Assembly: GCA_029783825.1 (NCBI GenBank)
Contig: JAREIK010002637.1
Location: 558,001 to 622,000 of the forward strand
Length of the DNA stretch: 64,000 bases
Origin: Sapria himalayana
Taxonomy: Eukaryota; Streptophyta; Magnoliopsida; Malpighiales; Rafflesiaceae
Direction of reading: 5' to 3'
Every line of letters begins with the position of its first letter. Position 1 is the first letter of the stretch. The position numbers were made by a program, and so were the translations under genes. A model generated the notes under the pieces. That model had not been told where the DNA came from, ran no database searches, and saw only the letters and a program-made list of their open reading frames with translations. This document shows positions 56,236 to 64,000 of this stretch, piece by piece.

Positions 56236-57880
56236 TGTGAAATCACAAAAAAAATGAATAAATAATTAACATAATTTGATTTCTAGAAAAAAATGAGAAT
56301 ATTGATAATTTTGCAATAAGAGAAAATAACCTAAAAATTTTAGAGTCATAATGATAAAATGGATGTTGTTATTGAATTCGACTTAGAAAATATAACTACA
56401 ATATCAAATTTCATTAAATTCTGAAAAAAATAGAATTTGTTATATTTTTATTTAAATTAAATGATTATTAGAATATTTAGAGAGAAAAAAAATCACGTAA
56501 CCGAAAGACCGCACCATGTTCTTCGCACGTGGCTGTGCATGCGCGGACGGTCCGTCGGCTGTCCAGGTGTCAATCCAAAGAAAAAATTAAAATTATTAAT
56601 TAATGATAATAATTATAGAAAAAAAAACAAGAAAATGTCAGGAATCCAGAAAATGGAAAAAGGCTGAAAAGAAAAATGTTCAGTGGCAGGGAGAGAGATA
56701 CAGTACAGAGAAAAAAAATATCCGTGAATTTTTTTTAATCGTAACAGATTATTCTGAAATTAAAATGAAAAAATTTAAGTACTAAAGTTACTCTGCACGA
56801 TGAGATCTTCATATTGATATCAAATTTATAAAGTTTCCGTGAAATTTTTTGAAAGGTAGTGGTTTTCTCATATCAGAATTTCTTTCTATTTAATGGACAG
56901 AAATGATAATGTTTTATATTTCAATTCGAATTGTTAGAAATTTTATTGGAAATGATTAATTGGTAAAAAGTTTTAGTATCTTGTTTAGTAAAAGTTAGTG
57001 CATGATGAATTGTATTTGGATTTTAAAATTATGTATGAAATATGAGTTAAATAAAAAATGATATAAATGTATTTCATACGCACGGGAATATTTTATATAT
57101 ATGGGTGAATGCATGATATATATATATATATATATAAAGATATATAGATGGTATTTAACGAACTTGAATTGAGATAATGTCCAGACTGAGTTGCACGAGA
57201 TTTTATTTGGTACATGGTTATTATAGATTGCGAACTCGAATTGGGATAACGTCCACACAGAGTTACGGCAGTGCATATTATTCAGAGTAAATCCAAGAAA
57301 ATCATATTTTATTCGGATAAATATCCAATATGTTTTTTGGAGGAGGTTCATATTTTTCAGAATAATTTCAAAAAAAAATAAATATTTCTATAATTATATA
57401 TACATATATATACATATATATATACATACATATATATATATATATATATATGTCACACTTGGCTTTGGCATGTGTGAGGGAGTCGATGGGATTCCGGAAT
57501 ATGAGCATATAAATATTTCATCTATTATTTGTATTCATATAAATATTGTACTTGAATAGGTATTGATATATATTCATGATATTTCACGTGCACTTAGATA
57601 GGGAGTAACTCTGAAAGAGTTTACCTCTACTGAGCTTTGCTCACTCCGTTTGCGGGATTCCTTTTCAGGTACAGCTCTAGGATAAATGACAGATCTGCAT
57701 ATGGTATCGCACATGTGAAGGGAAGCCGGTTGTGGCTTAAATAATATGTTGTGTTTTTTTTATTCTGCTAAGCAAATAAAATGAAAAAATATATATTGTA
57801 TATTTGAGAAAATTTTATTTTATTGTACATTGTATTGTATGATGGAATGAGTGAGACTCCCTGCGGAATGGGGTGTCATA
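56236..57880 (+). repeat. Chromovirus 3' LTR
   Basis: The 1,645-bp LTR starts TGTGAAATCACA and ends GGGTGTCATA. It is longer than the 5' LTR partly because of TA-rich expansions at about 57115-57136 and 57397-57452. Base differences from the 5' LTR are many and mostly transitions. Confidence 0.88.
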
Positions 57881-58021
57881 TGGCACGACATGAGCTGTGC
57901 CTCGAGGCAACCCGACACGGGGCAAAGAATGGTTCTGGACAGTCCATGTCGGGCTAGACACGGCTCAATCGAGTCTTGCCTCGTGTAGGGTCCAAGCTGT
58001 CTGACCCACTTGACACCTCTA
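57881..58021 (-). mobile_element. Outer end of the older hAT copy
   Basis: GC-rich sequence with GGCACGACATG and CCGACACGGGG words ends CCCACTTGACACCTCTA. It continues the hAT copy whose inner part ends at 48808. The join is visible because the subterminal words run up to the LTR on one side and restart on the other. Confidence 0.75.
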
Positions 58022-58023
58022 TA

Positions 58024-58640
58024 TGCAATAAATTTTTTATGATGGTGATATTATTATAGAGTCACAATCATACTCATCTCATAAAATTTAAATGATTATA
58101 ATATAACTTTTATGTCACAGTAACCAAATACTCTATTTTTGCTAAAGATAATGTTCATATCTCATTGTCGCGACTTTATTATTTAAATAACTCTATAGTT
58201 TCAAGTGAGAGTCGTGAGTTTTTTTACAAAATTATGTTTTTTGACCATTAAAAAATTATAAAGTGATAACTAATCAGATCAAAATTGTGATAATTATTCA
58301 GAGTTGTGACTTTTGGAATACTAAAAGTTATAGAAGATATTATCTAAGTATGATCATTCCTCAAGTATAGAATTCTTGTCTCTAAAGGAAAGCATAACTG
58401 TGACTTATATCCACGAGCTACTTTCTAGTATTGCTATATCTTCACAATGCCTCAATAATATGATATATGAGAGAAGAGGAATTAATGGTGTGACAACCCA
58501 ATGTGTCATGGACACTCGAGGCGTATGAAAGATAAATTTTATGTCGTGGTTATTTTTCCGCACCATGGCCATAACTAACACTAGAAAGACATTCTTAGTG
58601 TCATGATTATTTTTCAGCTTTGTGATCATATAATACTCAA
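58024..58640 (+). repeat. Ancient 600-bp dispersed duplication, copy 2
   Basis: Homologous in the same orientation to 44029-44640. It begins directly after the hAT end at 58021, so the left limit of visible homology is set by that insertion. Confidence 0.75.
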
Positions 58641-58804
58641 GAAAAACTAATATAAAGGTCACACCTTTTTGCATAGCATCATGATTATATAATAATATGA
58701 GAAGCAATTCACATGCCTCATCCATGTCTTTACATTGTAGTCCTTTATGGATGATAAGAAGATAAATGGAGATATTAGACTTAAGTTGTGGTCATCGTCC
58801 TCAT
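58641..58804. other. Short AT-rich flank of copy C
   Basis: No feature beyond the target duplication GTCCTCAT at 58797-58804. Confidence 0.5.
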
Positions 58805-59661
58805 CAAGGGAGCACGGACATGGCTCCCTACAGTCGTGTCCACGTGTCTGACACCTGGACACGGTACGGGCACGGCACGGATACATGTCCGATACACCAT
58901 GTGGCGTATCATTGATTAATCCGTATCTGATACGCCATGTGGCATATCAGACGGTTGCGTTGGTTGTCGTATCCATGTTAAGAGTGCTCGCCGTCCGACG
59001 ACTTCCAGTGGCCAACATCGCCGCATGGGCGACGTTGGCCACTCGACACAGGCGGCATGCGCGATTTGAGGGTGGAGGCAGGGGGCAGGTTCGATTTGAG
59101 GGGGGGAGGCAGGAGGCGGGCGTGATTTGAGGGGGGGGGGGGAAGCAGGGGGCAGGCACGATTTGAGGGGATGGAAGGGGGTGAGCGCGATTTGAGGGGA
59201 TGGCAGGGGGCGGGCGCGATTTGAGTGGAAGGCAGGGGCTAGCGCAATGTGTGGGGATGCAAGGCTGGCATAAAATAAAATAAAATATTTTTATAAAATA
59301 AAATATTTTTATTTTATAAAATAAAAAAAAATATTTTTATATGATATAAGATAATTATAAAATATTATTTTATAAGATAAAATAATTATAAATATTATCT
59401 TATAAAATAAAATAAAATATTTTTATTTTATAAAATAAAAAAATATATATTTATTTTATAAAATAAAATATTTTAATTTAATTTATTTTATTTTATAAAA
59501 TACCTAATATTTATAAAGAAAATAATTTTTATTTTTATTTTTATTTTTTTTATCATACCGTATCCTAATCGTATCTGTATCCTAGTTTTTTAAAATTTGT
59601 CGTGTTCTCGTATTCTATTGTGTTATATTTTCGTGTCCGTGTTCGTGTCCGTGCTTCTTAG
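58805..59661. mobile_element. Non-autonomous TIR element, exact 8-bp TSD (palindrome family copy C)
   Basis: The ends are CAAGGGAGCACGG and CCGTGCTTCTTAG. An exact duplication GTCCTCAT lies at 58797-58804 and 59662-59669. Length is 857 bp. Two degraded forms of the G-box palindrome lie at 58891-58910 and 58929-58948, with CATGTG in place of CACGTG. A G-rich minisatellite lies at about 59060-59260, followed by TTTTATAAAATAAAA words (59270-59500). Confidence 0.9.
59060..59262. repeat. G-rich minisatellite with long G runs
   Basis: About six units of GATTTGAGGGG plus GGCAGGGGGCGGGCGC-type sequence are present, with G runs of up to twelve. Several clusters of four or more G runs within 30 bases could form G-quadruplexes. 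It is the reverse strand of the unit at 53366-53725. Confidence 0.85.
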
Positions 59662-59669
59662 GTCCTCAT

Positions 59670-61307
59670 CATGATTTTGTGTTATAGAAAGATTGAGATG
59701 CAGTATAGAGTTGTGGTCAATTTTTAGAGTCACAATCTTATACTGAAGAGATGAAAGCCAAAATCATGATTTTTTTTCTAAAATTCATGTTTTTTACTTA
59801 GAGTAATGTAAAGTCGTCCAAGTATAAATAAGGGAGATAGAGTAATTTTTGGATATCTTTCATTTTTCTTCTCTTTTTTCCCCATAAGTAAGACCAATGT
59901 CAACTTTTAAACCCTAGGATGAATTTCACACTTCTTAGTTGTTCAACAAGCAAACAAATGATACAAAATTAATGTTAATCCTTAGAGTTGGTGAGTGGGT
60001 CTCTCAAATCATTCCTCTCTAGATTTAATTCAAGAATTTTTATTAAAATAACATAGTCGAGGATTTATGAAAATTGAGATATTTGGTGTAACTTTGGTTT
60101 TATTAAAAAATAAATGTATTTGATTTATTTTATTTTGTGAATATTGATGAATGATTATTAAATATAACATGAACTAGTATTTTAATTATTGATAGGTTTG
60201 TATATGATTGTTATGATGCATGGTGATATATAAACTACCGGAAAAATTGTCAAGCTCACTCTTGTATGCGGTAGAAAAGGAAGTGATAATCCTTTTAATT
60301 GTGTTATACAAGATAAATCTATATATTAAAATCTAAATTTTAGATATATTAATTATCGTGAATATGATATTTACAAAGCAAAAAATATGAATACTTTTAC
60401 ATGCCAATCAATTATATATATTTTAAAGGAACTAGTTCTAGGTTGAGATGAATATTTAATGGAAGTGATAAGGGATTTACCTATAGTGTAAGAGTTGCAT
60501 CATCACCGAGAAAGATGATGACATGCAATTCTTGGAATATGTGCAAGTAAGTGGTGATTCATAAAGTAGTGATAGTTCTTGTGGAAGTTTTGCTCCTATG
60601 ATTTTGATCGATGGAACTCGAGAGAAATATTCATTAATTCTGTGAGTATGATGCTTACAAAATTGAAAGTACAAGTGTTTATAAATCATATTAATCTTTG
60701 ATCTTTATGATATATGAGATTAAAGAATAAAAATATGCATATAAAATAATAATCAAGAGTATTTGATGAAATTGGTTAAAAATATATAATTGTGAATAAT
60801 CCTTGAACAGAGATGAATTATTATTTTGGTGGTATTATATTAATGGGATAACTACGAGGAAATAATCATTGGGATGAGCTAAATAATAATAATTGCTATA
60901 TATACTATTAGGGCACATAATTATTCCATAATACTCAAATCTTTATTTTGTGTTTAACATAGTATAAGTTGAGTTAACCTAAATATATATAATATAAATT
61001 AAATGAATAAATCTATGGATCTAAGGTTGTCTTACAATTTGAATATTTATTTTACCCAAAAATAAGTTTTCTCATTATTAAATAACTGAACTATTGATAT
61101 AATTTTTATAATATCGAGATCTGAATGAAAATTATTTTTACTGCTTGTATGACTCATATATTTATGAATCTCTGTTGACGAGATATTCTTATTAATGAAT
61201 TTTTCAGATATTACCTAATTGATAAAATTAGATGGTCTAACAAAATTATAACATATTGTTATGTTCAATGATACTATAGAATAGGCCCTTAGGTATTACA
61301 ATGTTAA
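59670..61307. other. AT-rich DNA, nothing recognised
   Basis: No gene, domain or element end was recognised. Confidence 0.5.
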
Positions 61308-61720
61308 TGTTGGATATATTCTGTTAATATATGTTTTTTTTTGTATCTAAGTTTTACCATATTTATTTTTAATTAGTAATTTACTAAATAACTTAACAAT
61401 AACATTGGATTTTTTTTTTTTTGGGTATTCTTGTGTATGATCGACTAACCATATTAATGATTTTTTTAGGAATTAAGCTAGATGGATTGTACCTATTTTT
61501 TCTCTTGCTTAGAAATCCCCCTTAATGCTTGTTTATTATTATGATTTTGCTTTTTTTATTCTTTATTATTTTTTATTGTAATATGAATGAAAGTAAGCTT
61601 GTAGGTTATTATATTCTAACTTGCTCACTATACATGAGCACCTTATATATCTATTTTTATGATTTTTTTATTGATGTTTTGTAATTATTATGTTTTGTGA
61701 TTTATGTGGCTTAATTTTCA
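61308..61720 (+). repeat. Possible copia 5' LTR
   Basis: The 413-bp segment starts TGTTGGATAT and ends TTTTCA. TGGTATTAAAGG at 61723-61734 follows, close to the initiator-Met primer site TGGTATCAGAGG. No second LTR was found and the flanks GTTAA and CGTGG do not match, as expected if only the 5' LTR remains. Assignment is tentative. Confidence 0.45.
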
Positions 61721-61734
61721 CGTGGTATTAAAGG

Positions 61735-62255
61735 TGAAATTTTTTGGAGCGTAAACTCTAGGGTTTTTAGTGAAAGAAGAAACATGTGCATTGTAACAGT
61801 ACAATGCACGCCAACATGTGTGTTTGTGTGTCCCTTATCGAAGGAGAAAGCACATATAATACTCTAGCTATTTTGTGCACACACATGAGATGGCACGCAC
61901 AACATAAGTCCATGCCCCTCCTTTTGTTTTTTCATCCTTTGTCACGCATAAACCATGTGCGATGTTCTAAGATTTATAGGCATGCCAAACCCTAGGTATG
62001 TCTGTCCTTATTATGGACATAAAACCTTGTTCAAAGTAGCACTTATTATGTGTAGAAATACAAGTACAATAAATACAAGAAAAAAGAAAGAAAAATTTAG
62101 AAATAATAGGGTCTAGGGGGCATAATTTGTTATTTTGAATGACAACTCAGAGCGTCAAAGCTTTTGTAATTATATTAATTCACTATTAGTATTAATTAGA
62201 GTTGTGGTATAATGTTAGTATACAAACATATACGATTCTTCCTATGATATACATG
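61735..62255. other. Unassigned DNA after the putative primer site
   Basis: It includes a stretch at 61780-61990 with repeated ACAATGCACGCC, TGTGTGTTTGTG and GTGCACACAC words. No gag domain could be read. Confidence 0.4.
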
Positions 62256-62259
62256 TTAT

Positions 62260-63000
62260 AGAAAGAAATGACATTCCAGAAAGATGTGTTAATAATTATT
62301 TTTAGAGAGATGAACATGAGTAATACAAAGTGTTGAGAGAGATAAATCAGAAATTAGAGTCATATAATAGTTTTCACAGACTTTATTTATTATGATACTT
62401 ATTAGAGATGATTAGATAAAATTTCTCTCTGAGATAATTACATATATTTCTTATTTTCAAGTATCATTGATTTTGTTATTCATTCTTTTATTTTATACTA
62501 ATTGATTATCTATATATGAGCCAATATTCATTATTGGTAATCGATTTCTTTTTATTATTTTTTTTCATGTTCATTGAATATTGGATATCTCAGGACAAAC
62601 TTTCAATAATCATTAAATTTGATAATATTTAGTTTGATATTTTATTTATTCCCTATATTATATTTATTTTTGATTATTCTTTTAGTTTTCTTTTGTAAGT
62701 TACTCTCTAAATAGCTCAATTCTAATTATATTTATTTTTCTATTAATATTTGTTTACAAGATCATAAGATTCTAATGAACACTTTTTTAAAATTTGAGCA
62801 GGATAGATTAAACTCTAATAGAATCTTCCATTAGGTGTTTGAGTGTTTTGAACAATTTACTTTAACATCCTCAACTTAGTTGTCATAACTTATAAAACTG
62901 AGAATATTTCATCATACTCTTAAGATTATTTATATCATAAAATATGAGATGTGTCGGGTAGAAAAGTATATTGACTACCATTTGATTTGATTACCTCCCA
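62260..63000 (+). repeat. Copia-like zinc-knuckle block and tail, copy 3
   Basis: It aligns with 14340-15070 and with 22510-22899 plus 26582-26930. The knuckle part near 62280-62300 reads C-V-N-N-Y in a damaged frame. 'attttcaagtatcattgat' at about 62454, 'ttccattaggtgtttgagtg' at about 62827 and 'atatgagatgtgtcgg' near 62944 line up with the other copies. Confidence 0.55.
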
Positions 63001-63764
63001 ACAAGTGTAAAAAAATTATTTAAATCATAAATAAATGATTTGATTTCAAATCATTGTTGCTAAAATACAGCTCAACTAAGTTACATTAAGAGTATCAAAG
63101 AGCATGCATGCTTCTATTTGCTAACTATATTATTAAGCTAATTAAACATGAAAGCACTTGATGAAATTTGATAACAAAAGTAGAAACTTTTGATTTTATT
63201 TCATAGCTAAAATCTCTTAATTTTAGAGAAAAATATAAATTAGCTAGATATTATATATATGGAGTTGGCGGAAGCTGTATACAATGTATAATGTTCCTAT
63301 TTCGCATGAGGTTTGATTTTAATCTCAAATTTGATTAATCTCAAATTTGAGATCTATCACTCATTGAGGAAAGTACATTTCATTACATCAAGACATAATT
63401 TTTAATATATGCATGCAATACAAAGTCTTTTCAAGTAATAAACCGTCCTGATATTATTCTCGTTTAAATATTTTTACTTTTATAATTTTTATGAAATTTG
63501 ATATATTAGTTTTTATGTAATTTCATATTTATATTACGTCTATAAAAAATATAATCAAAAAAGAAATATTGTCTATGATTTAGACATGTAAAAAATATAT
63601 AATTTTAATTAAAAATATTTAGATTGACATGTTTGTGAAAAAAAAGGAAGAAGAAATAAACTATTTAAAAACAATATTAACATGGTCAAAGAAAACATAT
63701 TTTCAAGAATTTATATGATAATTATATTATTTTAAAAATTAAAGTCAATATGAATTACTTTGAT
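63001..63764. other. AT-rich DNA, nothing recognised
   Basis: A direct repeat of 'tctcaaatttgat/gat' lies at 63323-63351. No gene is seen. Confidence 0.5.
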
Positions 63765-64000
63765 AAACCCGGGTTGGGTCATTTTTAAAAAGCAGGCATG
63801 ATCCCGCCCATAAACATGGTTCGTGTTTGTCTCGCCACGTGCCTAACCTAGGTTAGCCTGGTTGCAGGCAATTCAGTCACAGCTAGCCTGGGTCTGAACC
63901 AGGCAAGCCCTAACTATTCCCCAGACATGGCTCCTGACTGGTGATTAGTCCACAACTTCAGGCTCTGAACTCATGTGGGTTGTGGTGTGGTGTGGCCTGT
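63765..64000. mobile_element. hAT-like GC-rich patch cut by the window end
   Basis: GC-rich sequence starts near ACCCGGGTTGGG and contains AGGCATGATCCCG, CCTGGGTCTGAACCAGGC and GTGGTGTGGTGTGG words, in the style of the decayed hAT patches. It runs off the window, so no ends can be given. Confidence 0.35.

Larger units (their letters stand above)
48809..57880 (+). mobile_element. Ty3/gypsy chromovirus, full structure, disabled
   Basis: Two LTRs (48809-50384 and 56236-57880), an initiator-Met primer site, gag, protease, RT, RNase H, integrase, a C-terminal chromodomain and a polypurine tract are present in the usual order. The chromodomain and 1.6-kb LTRs point to a chromovirus, most likely the Tekay/Del clade. 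Flanking 5-mers are CGGCA (48804-48808) and TGGCA (57881-57885), agreeing at four of five; the difference is a C-to-T change. It was inserted into an older hAT copy and later received the TIR element at 52991-53962. Many stops and frameshifts are present in pol. Confidence 0.9.

Noticed and set aside
45144..58021. 45144-58021 as one exactly bounded hAT element
   Set aside because: Both ends look like family ends and a transposase lies between, but the flanking 8-mers (GTCGGGAC and TATGCAAT) do not match, so the left boundary is not accepted as certain.
58885..59159. Open frames on both strands of the G-rich minisatellite
   Set aside because: They are repeat translations within TIR element copy C, with no conserved domain.

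Overview
This is a 64-kb stretch of a flowering-plant nuclear genome. It is strongly AT-rich and filled with transposable elements, with one real gene in view. The gene is on the + strand and encodes a galacturonosyltransferase of the GAUT13/14 type, a Golgi pectin glycosyltransferase (family GT8). Three consecutive coding exons are visible at 33306-33361, 33508-33663 and 41645-42235. All have clean splice sites, matching reading phase and no stops. The signal-anchor exon, expected upstream, and the exons carrying the catalytic DDD motif, expected downstream, are not found in the window. The gene therefore has very long introns: one measured at 7,981 bp, one running more than 21 kb past the last visible exon, and one that would exceed 33 kb upstream. 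I saw no tRNA or rRNA gene, no CRISPR array and no bacterial-type operon.

The rest is layered transposon debris. (1) A hAT family with Dart-like ends (TAGAGGTGTCAA / TTGACACCTCTA) has GC-rich subterminal regions full of GTGCCGTGCC-type words. It includes a 3.67-kb copy with a broken transposase at 22900-26573 and short copies at 18904-19362, 29278-29899 and 45421-45923. Several have perfect 8-bp target-site duplications. Many older GC-rich patches have decayed from CGTGCC to CATGCC. (2) A second TIR family has three copies at 3748-4512, 52991-53962 and 58805-59661. It ends in ...GCACGGAYA and makes 8-bp target duplications. It carries a G-box palindrome, and two copies carry a G/C-skewed minisatellite. 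(3) A Ty3/gypsy chromovirus lies at 48809-57880 with two 1.6-kb LTRs, an initiator-Met primer site, gag, protease, RT, RNase H, integrase, a chromodomain and a polypurine tract. It is disabled by many stops and interrupted by the 52991 element. (4) There is an older, internally deleted gypsy relic at about 3300-5190. (5) At least six Ty1/copia relics lie on both strands, plus a repeated copia-like zinc-knuckle block. (6) A 1,490-bp solo LTR lies at 27709-29198 with an exact 5-bp target duplication.

Layout: 1-5.2 kb, hAT patches and a gypsy relic split by a TIR element. 5.2-18.8 kb, copia relics. 18.9-29.9 kb, the hAT cluster, a copia relic and the solo LTR. 30-33.3 kb, a copia RT relic and hAT patches. 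33.3-42.2 kb, the GAUT exons and a TE-filled intron. 42.2-58.6 kb, a nest of TIR element inside gypsy inside an older hAT copy, next to a 600-bp dispersed duplication. 58.6-64 kb, a TIR element, a possible copia LTR and a repeat block.

The insertions give a relative order: the hAT relic and older gypsy first, then the chromovirus, then the TIR elements. The species is not identified. Domain calls on relics rest on reading translated fragments by eye, so their outer limits are approximate unless a target duplication is given.
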